DNA of 64,000 nt from MWDV01 sp964634255 (GCA_964634255.1 CAZWJC010000009.1:1-64000); one strand, 5' to 3'; shown: positions 43,359-52,085, counted from the first letter of the stretch. The notes: generated by a model from the letters alone, not told the origin. Made by a program: numbers and translations.

Positions 43359-46300
43359 TTACAGCCCCGAACGCAGTCGGTAGAAACGGCTGCGAGAGGC
43401 GGATGCCCCCACATCAATCAGATTGGTCGCACCTGCCGCGGCCGGCAGGCGAACCAACTCAGTCCAATCCACCAGGTTGGTGGAGACCATCACGACGACT
43501 GGCATATCGAAACCCGGCACCTCCAGCGTGGACTCCGATCCATGGGCCGCCACGATGACGCGCAGACCAGGTGGGCACATCACATTGAGGTTGGCAGGGG
43601 CGGTGAAGATCATTCCGGCGTTGTTACTGATCGCGACAGAATACTGGCCCGCCCGCTCAGGGGTCACGCCATCCAAAAACAGCAGGCTGCTTGTCGCTCC
43701 AGCCAGGGGCGTCCCCTCAAAACGCCACTGATAGGCCAGCGGCGTCGCACTGACCGCGCTCACGGTGAAGGCGGCACTCTCGCCAACCCACCGGGCCAGG
43801 TCCGCGGGCACTGCCAGAACCTGTGGCAACTGCCCCCCGGTCGCCGCTAATGCGAAGTCGAAACGCAGGTCGGCCACGCGGGTTTCCACCCGATTCTGAT
43901 AGCGAGCCGCGCGTTCGGCGGCCGGCAGCACGCCGCGGCAGAAGAACAGCTCATCCGCCGCAATGCCGCCGCCGCCACTCAGCAACTTCAGCGCGGTTAA
44001 CGGATTCGGAGTCGGCGTCAGCGCGCTGGCGGACGCGGAATAAATCGGCCCGTTGTCCACTTGAATGCTGATGTTCGAGCCATCAAACCAACCTACTACA
44101 AACCGCCATTGCCCATACGCGGTGCAACAGGTCTGGTCCTGCACAAACGCACCGTTCACCTCGAACCGGTATCGGTTGGTGGTTGTTCCCGTGTAGTAAA
44201 GACTGAACTCCCCCTCCTTCTGCAGGCCAATCGCCTGGCCCACGGTCCCCACACCAAAAGCGAACCAACCGCCGGCCGTAAATGGACCGGAGTAGTTCAG
44301 GTCGGGCGAGTCGGCGGCCAACAAATAGTCGGTGGCGGAACCGGCGTTGGAAATGCATCCGCCGAATCTCCCCGCCCATGCAATCAGGTTCGTACCTGTA
44401 GCGAAGAACGAATTTGTGCCGACACCGTCAAGCCAAGGCGAGGCCGGCTCATTGAGCGTCCATTTCGCCACGGTTTGCCAATCCGCCGGCAACTCGCTGC
44501 CGCTTTGGTGGACCTCCACAGCTAGGATGTTGTCGCCAGGTCGCAGCAGCTCAGCGGGCAGCGAGAAGCTGTGGAATTGCGACTCCGCAACACCTTCGAC
44601 TGTTGCGGAGGCAGCTGTCCCGGACAGTACGGGCCCGGCGGGCAGGTTGGTGCGAAACACCTCCGCGCCGTTCAGAAAGACCACGGCGCCATCGTCACAT
44701 TGCAGACGACCCGCCAGCGGAAACCGGAGAGCGGCTTCTCCAAATGCAAACGCGTGCCGGAAATAATAAGTTGCCGGGCCAGGACCGTTGCCCGGATTCG
44801 AGCCGATCAAGGTACGCTCATCGCCGTTGCCGAATCCCAGCGGAGCATTCCCCGCAGCCCAAGCCGAATCGTCCCACGCGGCTCCTGGCCAGGCGGCCCC
44901 CAGATCTTCTCCCAGATCGTGGTAACGCCAGACTGCTCCCGTGGAAACCAACGCGAAAGCCTGGCTGGCGACGAGCACCGTCAACCGGGCCACGGCACTG
45001 GTGACGACACCCGCCAGATTGCTCACGATCACCGAGTACTCGCCCGCTTGGGACAATGCCAGGTTGGTCAGCACGAGAGCAGCGTTGGTGGCCGGCCGAT
45101 CCACCACCGGCATCCCATCGACCAGCCATTGGTAGTTCAGCGGCTGCGTGCCCACTGCGGTCACGCTGAACACCGACCGTTCTCCGGCGGGTCGCACCAC
45201 CGGCTCCGGCTGCGTGAGCAATCGCGGCGGCCCCGGCCAGAGTCCATCGACTCGAGCCACGACGCTCGTTGCCGCTCCCACGGAGTTGCTGGCGACCAAC
45301 CAGTAGTCTCCCGCCTGGGCGGGACCGAAGCTGCTTAAGACCAACACCGCGTCGGTTGCCCCTGGAACGTTGGTACCACCGCATCGCCACTGAAAGGCTG
45401 GCGGCGGCCAACCCAGAGCCTCGGCTCGTAGAATCAGAGTTTCCCCGAGCTCCCCTCCCCGGGCCTGGGGTGACTGCACGAAGAACGGCATACCCGTGTT
45501 CAGCTGCTCAATCGCGGCCGCGATCCTCGCGCGCGATTCGTACAGCCGTTGCGTGTCTTCTGAATACTGCGTGAGGTTGGTCACCATGCTCAGCGCCGCG
45601 TCACGGGCCGCGAATCCCTCCGTCACGGACGGGTGGGACGGCCCCAAGCGCAACAAGGCATTGGTGAGTTGGTAACGCAACAGCCAGAAGTATTCGCCGT
45701 CTTCGAGCGCCTCGCGGAGAATCTCCCACCGCAGCGAGTCAACTGGACCGGTCAGCACGGGCGCGGTCGGAAACTCCTTGGTCGGTGGATAAATCAGCGT
45801 GCCATCGCCGTTGTTGGCCCAAACCCAGGCGTTGGTCCAGGGATTCCGTCCGACCCAGTAGTTCATGGACCAGTACATGTCCCCCGTGATCTCGAACTTC
45901 TCGGCCATCCAGAACCGAATCCGGTGGTTGATGGCGGGGTGGTCCACATAGTTGTTCGGCCACGGTGCGGTCGGGCCTAGGCATACATACCACCACCGCT
46001 CCTCACCCGCGGCGGCCCGCTGCACGAAGCGGTTGTTCGTCGCCAGCGGCAACATCGGCACCCAAATATCAACGCGATCGTTGAGCTGGGGGTCGTATTG
46101 GCTTGGCGGAAAATTGTCGAAGGAAAGCAACCGCCGCAATCCGGGGGCGTGCTCGCTCAGGGCATCCATGCCTTGGAATAGCTGCAGAAAAGTGTCTTCA
46201 CGCGGCTCGTCCAACCAATAGCAGTAGGCCTTGTTCATCCAGCCTTTCTCCCGGAGATGCGACAGGATCGGTCGCATTAGCTTGGCGAAGCGCTGCTGCC

Positions 46301-47216
46301 ATTCCGGAGTGAATGCCTCGTAGCCGTCCAAAGTACTTGGAAACGACGGGGACTTATGCCCGAAGAGGTTGAACGTGTTGAACCCGAACTCATCCAGGTA
46401 GCGGACCATCGCGGCGTCGAAATCCTTGAAGTCCACCTTGAATTCTCCGTCCACCAAGCTCCAGACGATCGGCGCGTACAGGTGTGGCGAGTAGGGACTA
46501 ACCCGGTGCTTCCGGAGGTTTTCCAGGTAGAGATCCCACACTTGGCGTTGTTGCGCCACGTTCTCATACCGATGCCGGGGCCAACTCACATCCACGTAGT
46601 AAGCCGTTTGCGTATGCGTGGTGTCCGCCAGACTAAAGTTAAAAACCCTTAGTCGAACCGGAACGGAAAAACTGACGCCCCCCTGGAACATCACAGACCC
46701 CTGGTATATCCCGGCGGGAGCGTCTTTGGGCACATGGACCGTAAACCACACCGGCTGATTCGAGCCGCCAGCCACGTCAAAGAAACCGCGGATCGGCAAT
46801 AGAGGGTCGGGATGCGGCCCAGTCGCGCAGGTGTAATCGGAGAGCATCGTCACGGGGACATACTCGACCAGACATGCCTCGACGTTCGTAGCACCGATGG
46901 CAAATCCACCGCCTGCCAGAACCAGATCGCTGACGGATACCGTCAAGTTGCTCCAAGTCGCCTCCGGACGGAGAACGATCTGGAATGGCTCATATTCATT
47001 GCGGGCAGCCGATATCTCTACCGCATCATTCGTTCGGGTGGGAGTGGCGCGCTGCCGTCCCACCTTGTAGGTCGCCTCGCACCACCACACCGCGCTGCCA
47101 GCCGGACCGGGAAGCAGCGAGCCATACGAGGCATCCAGGATCGGAGGAGTTTGACCCAAGGCGGTTAGGCAAGCACCGAGCCCGAAGGCCAAGGCCCAAA
47201 TCTGGAGGCATCTCAT
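43359..47216 (-). CDS. Giant secreted DUF4091/GH123-like protein, paralogue 3
   Basis: This 1285-aa protein starts at ATG 47216 with signal peptide LQIWALAFGLGACLTALG; the frame to 47513 overlaps the divergent kinase gene and is rejected. The GH123/DUF4091-like region (WWCEATYKVGRQRATP, ARNEYEPFQIVLRP, YCYWLDEPRED, SLRWEILREALEDGEYFWLL) is followed by Ig, Ig, galactose-binding-like, LamG-like (GWFDGSNISIQVDNG), Ig and the C-terminal STNLVDWTEL...RFYRLR module. It is first in the three-gene array and has a promoter-like pair upstream. It diverges from the two-component genes, which may regulate the array (inferred). Confidence 0.9.
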   Translation of the reverse strand: MRCLQIWALAFGLGACLTALGQTPPILDASYGSLLPGPAGSAVWWCEATYKVGRQRATPTRTNDAVEISAARNEYEPFQIVLRPEATWSNLTVSVSDLVLAGGGFAIGATNVEACLVEYVPVTMLSDYTCATGPHPDPLLPIRGFFDVAGGSNQPVWFTVHVPKDAPAGIYQGSVMFQGGVSFSVPVRLRVFNFSLADTTHTQTAYYVDVSWPRHRYENVAQQRQVWDLYLENLRKHRVSPYSPHLYAPIVWSLVDGEFKVDFKDFDAAMVRYLDEFGFNTFNLFGHKSPSFPSTLDGYEAFTPEWQQRFAKLMRPILSHLREKGWMNKAYCYWLDEPREDTFLQLFQGMDALSEHAPGLRRLLSFDNFPPSQYDPQLNDRVDIWVPMLPLATNNRFVQRAAAGEERWWYVCLGPTAPWPNNYVDHPAINHRIRFWMAEKFEITGDMYWSMNYWVGRNPWTNAWVWANNGDGTLIYPPTKEFPTAPVLTGPVDSLRWEILREALEDGEYFWLLRYQLTNALLRLGPSHPSVTEGFAARDAALSMVTNLTQYSEDTQRLYESRARIAAAIEQLNTGMPFFVQSPQARGGELGETLILRAEALGWPPPAFQWRCGGTNVPGATDAVLVLSSFGPAQAGDYWLVASNSVGAATSVVARVDGLWPGPPRLLTQPEPVVRPAGERSVFSVTAVGTQPLNYQWLVDGMPVVDRPATNAALVLTNLALSQAGEYSVIVSNLAGVVTSAVARLTVLVASQAFALVSTGAVWRYHDLGEDLGAAWPGAAWDDSAWAAGNAPLGFGNGDERTLIGSNPGNGPGPATYYFRHAFAFGEAALRFPLAGRLQCDDGAVVFLNGAEVFRTNLPAGPVLSGTAASATVEGVAESQFHSFSLPAELLRPGDNILAVEVHQSGSELPADWQTVAKWTLNEPASPWLDGVGTNSFFATGTNLIAWAGRFGGCISNAGSATDYLLAADSPDLNYSGPFTAGGWFAFGVGTVGQAIGLQKEGEFSLYYTGTTTNRYRFEVNGAFVQDQTCCTAYGQWRFVVGWFDGSNISIQVDNGPIYSASASALTPTPNPLTALKLLSGGGGIAADELFFCRGVLPAAERAARYQNRVETRVADLRFDFALAATGGQLPQVLAVPADLARWVGESAAFTVSAVSATPLAYQWRFEGTPLAGATSSLLFLDGVTPERAGQYSVAISNNAGMIFTAPANLNVMCPPGLRVIVAAHGSESTLEVPGFDMPVVVMVSTNLVDWTELVRLPAAAGATNLIDVGASASRSRFYRLRSGL

Positions 47217-47247
47217 GCAGGGCAAAACGACACAAACATCGCCGTTG

Positions 47248-47276
47248 CTTCTACTATGCGTTCTGGCCGGTGTCAA
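47248..47276 (-). promoter_or_regulatory. Candidate promoter of the GH123-like gene array
   Basis: On the minus strand a perfect TTGACA (47271-47276) is followed after 17 bp by TAGAAG (47248-47253). This lies 31 bp upstream of the ATG at 47216, inside the 93-bp gap shared with the divergent histidine kinase gene. Confidence 0.5.
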
Positions 47277-47309
47277 CCGCCGCAAAAGAGTTGACCTCGC
47301 CCGCCGGGA

Positions 47310-48431
47310 GTGAACACTCTCCGCCCCAGCAGCAGCGCGGTGAACAATCCCATCTTCCACGACGACGCTCTCCACGGGGAGAGCAGCGGGCGATTCCGGA
47401 CTTGGGCGGCGTGCCGACGATGGCTCGACGCCCGGACGCCGGGCGGCATGCTGTTGATTGGTCTGGCGCTGATCGCCCTGATTGGATTGCTGGATTACCT
47501 GACGGGCCCGCAACTCAGTTCGTCACTATTCTATCTCGTGCCCGTGTTTCTCGTGGCCCGGCATGGCAGCGCTTGGGGCGGGGTGCTCGCCGCCTTCTGC
47601 GCCACCGCCGCATGGCTGACCGCGGACCTGTTCTCCCCTCAGGCTTTCAGCCATGTGCTCATCCCCTATTGGAATGCGTTCATGCGCCTCGGCGTCTTCC
47701 TGGTCACGGTCGGTTTGGTGTCCACCATGCGCGCCCTGAACGTCAGCCTGGAGAAACGGGTACGAGAGCGCACTGCGGCTTTGGAAGCAGAGGTGCGGGA
47801 ACGGCGACAGCTCGAAAAGCGGGTGCTGGAGATCAGCGACCGGGAACAAGCCCGCATCGGACAGGATCTGCACGACGGGCTCTGCCAGCATCTCGTGAGC
47901 ACCGCCTTTTCCGCCAACCTACTCCACGAGAAGTTGGCCGCAGAAGCCCGGCCCGAAGCCCGCGCCGCCGGCCAGATCGCCACGCTGCTCGACGACGCGA
48001 TCACCCAAGCGCGACAGCTCGCCCGGGGACTCTATCCCGTGCGGCTTGAGGCGGGTGGTCTCGCGATGGGCCTGCGGGAACTGGCTGCCACCACAAGTAG
48101 TCGTCACGGCGTCGCTTGCTCCGCGGTTGCGCCGGAGGAGGTCCGTCTGCCGGACAACGCGACGGCAATTCACCTCTACCGGATTGCGCAGGAAGCGGTC
48201 AACAACGCCGTCAAACACGGGCAGGCACGCCACATCGCCATCCACTTGTCCGCAGACGCCTCTGGCGTACGCCTCAAAGTCGAGGATGATGGCATCGGCA
48301 TTCACGCGCGGGCGCACAATCCGAACGGAATGGGTTTGGACATCATGGAATACCGGGCGCGCCTGATCGGCGGCGTTTTCAAGGTTACTCCCGGCGCACA
48401 GCGCGGCACCTTGGTTACCTGTCACCTTTAG
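47310..48431 (+). CDS. Membrane sensor histidine kinase, NarX/HisKA_3 type
   Basis: This 373-aa protein has four hydrophobic segments over about 45-140 (MLLIGLALIALIGLLDYLTG, SSLFYLVPVFLVARHG, LGVFLVTVGLVSTMRAL) that form a membrane-embedded input domain. A coiled-coil linker precedes the HisKA_3 motif REQARIGQDLHDGLCQHL with the phosphorylatable His. The HATPase ends the protein (YRIAQEAVNNAVKHGQA, DDGIGIHARAHNPNGMGLDIM). GTG at 47310 is used. The response regulator follows 13 bp downstream, so they are a cognate pair. The stimulus is unknown. Confidence 0.93.
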   Translation: MNTLRPSSSAVNNPIFHDDALHGESSGRFRTWAACRRWLDARTPGGMLLIGLALIALIGLLDYLTGPQLSSSLFYLVPVFLVARHGSAWGGVLAAFCATAAWLTADLFSPQAFSHVLIPYWNAFMRLGVFLVTVGLVSTMRALNVSLEKRVRERTAALEAEVRERRQLEKRVLEISDREQARIGQDLHDGLCQHLVSTAFSANLLHEKLAAEARPEARAAGQIATLLDDAITQARQLARGLYPVRLEAGGLAMGLRELAATTSSRHGVACSAVAPEEVRLPDNATAIHLYRIAQEAVNNAVKHGQARHIAIHLSADASGVRLKVEDDGIGIHARAHNPNGMGLDIMEYRARLIGGVFKVTPGAQRGTLVTCHL

Positions 48432-48444
48432 TATCCACCACCCG

Positions 48445-49125
48445 ATGGCTTCAGAACCGGAGAACCCCAAGGAAAGGCGCACCCGCATCGTGGTCGTGGA
48501 TGACCACCCGATGGTGCGGGAACGGCTCGCCGAACTGATCAACCGCGAACCCGATTTGCAGGTGTGCGGCGAAGCTGAAGACCGCTCAGGTGCGCTGCAA
48601 GTCATCGCCACGACCCAGCCACACCTGGCCATCGTGGACTTGACCCTGAAGGCCTCGCACGGAATGGATCTCATCAAGGACCTGCAAGCATTGCATCCGA
48701 ACGTGCGCGTTCTGGTGGTGTCGATGCAGGAGGAGTCCCTGTATGCCGAACGCGTGATCCGCGCTGGGGCACGCGGCTACATCACAAAACAGGAAGCCAC
48801 CCGGAGAGTGATGCAAGCCATCCGCACCGTCCTCGCCGGCGAGGTGTACCTGAGCCAGCAGCTCGCTTCGCAACTGCTGACCCGCGTGGTGGGCCAGCAG
48901 CGCCCCGACGCCGCCCTTTCGGTTTCCTCGCTGGCGGACCGTGAGTTGCAGGTTTTCGAGCTGATTGGCCGTGGCTTCAGTACGCGGCAAGTCGCCGAGC
49001 ATCTGCATCTGGACGTCAAGACCATCGAAACCTACCGGGCGCGCATCAAAGAGAAGCTCACCTTGAAGGACGCTTCCGAGCTGCTGCAACGCGCCATTGC
49101 GTGGGTACATAGTCGCACGCCGTAG
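48445..49125 (+). CDS. NarL/LuxR-type response regulator
   Basis: This 226-aa protein has a receiver domain (VVVDDHPMVRERL, AIVDLTLKASHGMDL with phospho-acceptor Asp, ARGYITKQEATRRV with Lys). A C-terminal LuxR helix-turn-helix follows (LADRELQVFELIGRGFSTRQVAEHL, LDVKTIETYRARIKEKL). It is the partner of the upstream kinase. Likely targets are genes with inverted-repeat operators; a strong palindrome at 49283-49308 and the divergent GH123-like array are candidates. Confidence 0.95.
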   Translation: MASEPENPKERRTRIVVVDDHPMVRERLAELINREPDLQVCGEAEDRSGALQVIATTQPHLAIVDLTLKASHGMDLIKDLQALHPNVRVLVVSMQEESLYAERVIRAGARGYITKQEATRRVMQAIRTVLAGEVYLSQQLASQLLTRVVGQQRPDAALSVSSLADRELQVFELIGRGFSTRQVAEHLHLDVKTIETYRARIKEKLTLKDASELLQRAIAWVHSRTP

Positions 49126-49159
49126 CTTCCGTCCCTGTTCGGGTTGCCACCCCTGCCCC

Positions 49160-49197
49160 ACCCGGAGTGCGCCCGTCCTCGGGCGCAGCAATCCGGA
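49160..49197 (-). repeat. Single-hairpin copy of the intergenic repeat
   Basis: TGCGCCCG (49169-49176) pairs with CGGGCGCA (49181-49188) across a TCCT loop, within CCGGAG...CAGCAATCCGG. It matches hairpin 1 of the composite repeat in copies at 8.2, 25.0 and 26.8 kb. It follows the response-regulator stop by about 35 bp, in the 356-bp gap 49126-49481. Confidence 0.55.
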
Positions 49198-49282
49198 TTG
49201 CTCGCCATGACGTTGCTGCACCCGTGGCCGGGCGTCCCCAAGTTCTGGGTGGACAATGCGGCAAGTGATCCGGGCGGCAGTG

Positions 49283-49308
49283 TGTTGTAGGGGCTACCCC
49301 CTACAACA
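49283..49308. promoter_or_regulatory. Perfect 11-bp inverted repeat, candidate operator
   Basis: TGTTGTAGGGG (49283-49293) and CCCCTACAACA (49298-49308) form a perfect palindrome with a 4-base centre. No T run follows, so a terminator is unlikely. The TAGGGG/CCCCTA cores resemble the heptamer style of NarL-family sites. It lies 158 bp after the response-regulator gene and 174 bp before the deacetylase gene. Confidence 0.5.
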
Positions 49309-49481
49309 GAATCAGGTCCGCGCCGGATGGACGCGGGACGACCTATCCGCAATGCTGGGCTCGTGAAAGGACACTCAGAGGTTGTGGGGACAGTCGCCGT
49401 GCATCGATCGCGCAACCGGATCGGCTCCGAAGAGTCGTCGCGGGAGGCTGCGCAGCTCAAGACGGCGGAGGATCATGGCGC

Positions 49482-50276
49482 ATGTTTTTGGTCCTGACCT
49501 ATCACCGCATCGTTGCGGATCGCCACGCTGTCTCGGATTTCTTCGACGTAACCGTCGAGGAGTTGGAGCAGCACGTCAAACTGGCCAAGCGCTTGTGGCA
49601 CCGCTGCGCAACGCCGGGCGAGCTGCTGGCTTCGCAAAACAAACGCGACGACAGCCGCAGCGGTTTCTTGATCACGTTCGACGATGGCACGGAGGATCAT
49701 TACACCATCGTCGCCCCCATTCTCGAGCGGAACGACACCCGAGGCGTGTTTTTCGTCAACCCGGGTCGATTCGGCAAGCCGGGTTATCTCGATGTTGAGC
49801 AGTGCCGGGAACTCCAAGCCCGCGGGCATGCAATCGAAAGTCATTCCCAGGACCACAAGCGGTTGACCCGACTACCGCCAGGACTCATGCACCGACAATT
49901 GGCCGAGTCTCGGCGCACGCTAAAGGAATCCGCACTTTGCCGGTGGGATTTCTTGGCGCCCCCGGGCGGCGCCGTGGATGCCTCGACGGCTCAGGCGGCG
50001 CACGCCGAAGGCTACGCTCTGCTCCGAACTCTCGCTTGGGGTTATAACCGGACGGTCAGCGGCTTGTCTGTTGAAAGCATCACGATCAATCGAAGCACGG
50101 CAGGGCGCTGGTTCCGGATTTTAGTTTCCCCGCGTTGCGAGGCCATAAAAAAAGCGTTCTACCACACTAAGGAATGGTTCAAACAAGGCAGCCTTGGCTC
50201 GTTGTATTTCGCGCTCCGAGAATCGAATTCTGCCGGAAGGACTGCTGTCTCCAAGTCTGAGGCAGGCAAAGCGTGA
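49482..50276 (+). CDS. Polysaccharide deacetylase family protein
   Basis: This 264-aa protein has carbohydrate-esterase-4/NodB features: the N-terminal LTYHRIVAD, the metal-binding SGFLITFDDGTEDHYT with the catalytic Asp-Asp pair, IESHSQDHKRLTRL with the His ligands, and a later FLAPPGGAVDAST. It has no signal peptide, so it may act in the cytoplasm or at the membrane like XrtA-associated deacetylases. It is convergent with the methyltransferase/FemAB pair. The substrate is probably an N-acetylated sugar of an exported glycan, which is inferred. Confidence 0.88.
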   Translation: MFLVLTYHRIVADRHAVSDFFDVTVEELEQHVKLAKRLWHRCATPGELLASQNKRDDSRSGFLITFDDGTEDHYTIVAPILERNDTRGVFFVNPGRFGKPGYLDVEQCRELQARGHAIESHSQDHKRLTRLPPGLMHRQLAESRRTLKESALCRWDFLAPPGGAVDASTAQAAHAEGYALLRTLAWGYNRTVSGLSVESITINRSTAGRWFRILVSPRCEAIKKAFYHTKEWFKQGSLGSLYFALRESNSAGRTAVSKSEAGKA

Positions 50277-50357
50277 CCGGAAGGGGTGCCCCTGCCGCTT
50301 GGGATTGCAGGAACGCGAAGAAGCAGGCGGCTCTAGCCATCGGTCGTGGAGGGTGAC

Positions 50358-51038
50358 CTACGAGGAGTAGATGGAGAAGTCGCACCCCCAGAATCGGCAC
50401 TGCTGCGTCAACCGGAACTCCGGCCGGGCGGCGATCGTTCGCCGATAGCTTTCGCTCGGCAGATTGATCACGATCAGAATCTTCCGGGGATTTGACTTCA
50501 GCGAGGTGCTGAGGTTCTCCAGCACCTTGGCAAAAACCACGTCGTCGAACGGATTGAACAGGAAGAACACGTTTTCTTCGGGCCGGATGGCGTAGTTGGT
50601 CACGTCGCCCTCGATGATCTGGATGTCGGCGGAATTGCCAGCCTTGGCTTTGAAGGCCGCCACGTTCTTGCGGGCGATCTCGCAGAGCTCCGCCGCAAAC
50701 TCAATGCCCCGCACGCTCCGGAAGCCCTGTTCCGCCGCCAACAACAAGACCCGACCTTTGCCACACCCGAAATCGAGCAAGACGCTGTCGGCGGGCGCCA
50801 ACTGCTGCACGACGGGCAGCATCTTGCGCATCGGCAGCACGCGGCTGGGTTCGTAACGGGCGCCACGCCCTTTGTTCTGACTCTCGATCGTGAAGCCGTC
50901 GAGTCGGGAGATTGTGCAGGTCTCTGTCCCGTAATGCCGGTCGAACCGGCGGTCCGCCGCTGGCCCGGCCAGCTTGGCCAAAGTGGCCCCGATACCTTGG
51001 GTGCGGAGTGATTTGATGAGACGCTGCAACACATTCAT
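50358..51038 (-). CDS. Class I SAM-dependent methyltransferase
   Basis: This 226-aa protein has motif I LLDFGCGKGRVLLLAAEQGF, then RGIEFAAELCEIARKN, a short IIEGDVTNYAI, and VFFLFNPFDDVVF. It resembles small methyltransferases found near exopolysaccharide genes. It lies 3 bp downstream of the FemAB-like gene on the same strand, so the two are an operon. The substrate is not known. Confidence 0.85.
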   Translation of the reverse strand: MNVLQRLIKSLRTQGIGATLAKLAGPAADRRFDRHYGTETCTISRLDGFTIESQNKGRGARYEPSRVLPMRKMLPVVQQLAPADSVLLDFGCGKGRVLLLAAEQGFRSVRGIEFAAELCEIARKNVAAFKAKAGNSADIQIIEGDVTNYAIRPEENVFFLFNPFDDVVFAKVLENLSTSLKSNPRKILIVINLPSESYRRTIAARPEFRLTQQCRFWGCDFSIYSS

Positions 51039-51041
51039 AGG

Positions 51042-52085
51042 CTACTCCTCGTCGGGTTGGGAACGGGCGGGACGGCTTCGCCCTGCGGACTTGATTCGCC
51101 AGGCCGCGCGCAGCACGGCACGACCCAGCGGCATGGCCGAGGATCGCAGCGCGGAAAGCCAGCGGTACCGAGATCGATAAAACATCGGCACGGAGGTCTG
51201 CTGACCGCCAAACTTCAGCTTGAACCCCATGGTGCCTTCCATGTTGTACGAGCGCAGCCCACGCTGCTTCCAGTAACGCATGGCGTGCCAATGCAGCAGC
51301 TCGTTCGGGCGCAACTTTTGGTCCTGCCGCCAACTGGCGCCGTTGTTGTAGAACGCGACCTGATTGGCCGCCGGATAAATGCCCGTGGCGATGCAGCGAC
51401 CATCGGCGTCCCGCGCTCGGAGCAGAAGCAGCATCCCCGTCGGCTGCACGTGCCGGATCATCGCGCGAAAGCGCTCCGCGCCAAAATGCGGCACCATGCC
51501 CTGCTTCGCCATGACATCTTGGTACTGGGCCACATACTCGTCGCCAAACTCGACGTCGGACGCTACTTCGATCCTTACCCCCAGCTTTTCCGCATGGCGA
51601 ATGTTCCGGCGACAGGCGCTGGTCATGCGATTGAAAATGACGTCCTCCGCCGCCGTCAAATCCACCTCAATCGTCGGGTGAGCCACTTGGTTGAAGCCCA
51701 CCCCCTGCAAGTCCGCCTCGGTCATGTGGGCATCCGTCACCTCAAAGTGAATGCAGCCAAGCTGACGGAAAGCGAGGTCCGGCAAGGCTTCCGCCGCCAA
51801 CCGGCGCGACACGTCCGGCCGAACATTGAACCCCATGTACGGCGTGGACCACCCGCGAAAGGGACTGCCCAGTATCTTGAGCCCAAACTTCCGCACGATG
51901 AGTCCGGAGAAATAACCGAGCGTCGAGTCGCCCTCTTTCAAGGCAGCCAGCACCGGTTCAGCGTTGAGGCTCTCCGCCAGGAACGCCAGCCAAGCGGGAG
52001 ATTGAAAGACGATTCGATCCGGAAAAGCGCTCCACGCTTCTTCCCAGTCGCTCGCCTTCAAACTGATCCGCTCGAATCTGGCCAT
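51042..52085 (-). CDS. FemAB/GNAT-like protein, similar to XrtA-associated acyltransferases
   Basis: This 347-aa protein has the FemAB-type double GNAT pattern: VFQSPAWLAFLAE, RGWSTPYMGFNVRPD, FNRMTSACRRNIRHAEKLGVRIE, and a C-terminal YNNGASWRQDQKLRPNELLHWHAMRYWKQRGLR segment (quoted in parts). Proteins of this type occur in exosortase/polysaccharide loci and peptidoglycan bridge synthesis. ATG at 52085 was chosen, as the upstream extension has no matching sequence. The donor is probably an aminoacyl or acyl group; the acceptor is unknown. Confidence 0.82.
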   Translation of the reverse strand: MARFERISLKASDWEEAWSAFPDRIVFQSPAWLAFLAESLNAEPVLAALKEGDSTLGYFSGLIVRKFGLKILGSPFRGWSTPYMGFNVRPDVSRRLAAEALPDLAFRQLGCIHFEVTDAHMTEADLQGVGFNQVAHPTIEVDLTAAEDVIFNRMTSACRRNIRHAEKLGVRIEVASDVEFGDEYVAQYQDVMAKQGMVPHFGAERFRAMIRHVQPTGMLLLLRARDADGRCIATGIYPAANQVAFYNNGASWRQDQKLRPNELLHWHAMRYWKQRGLRSYNMEGTMGFKLKFGGQQTSVPMFYRSRYRWLSALRSSAMPLGRAVLRAAWRIKSAGRSRPARSQPDEE

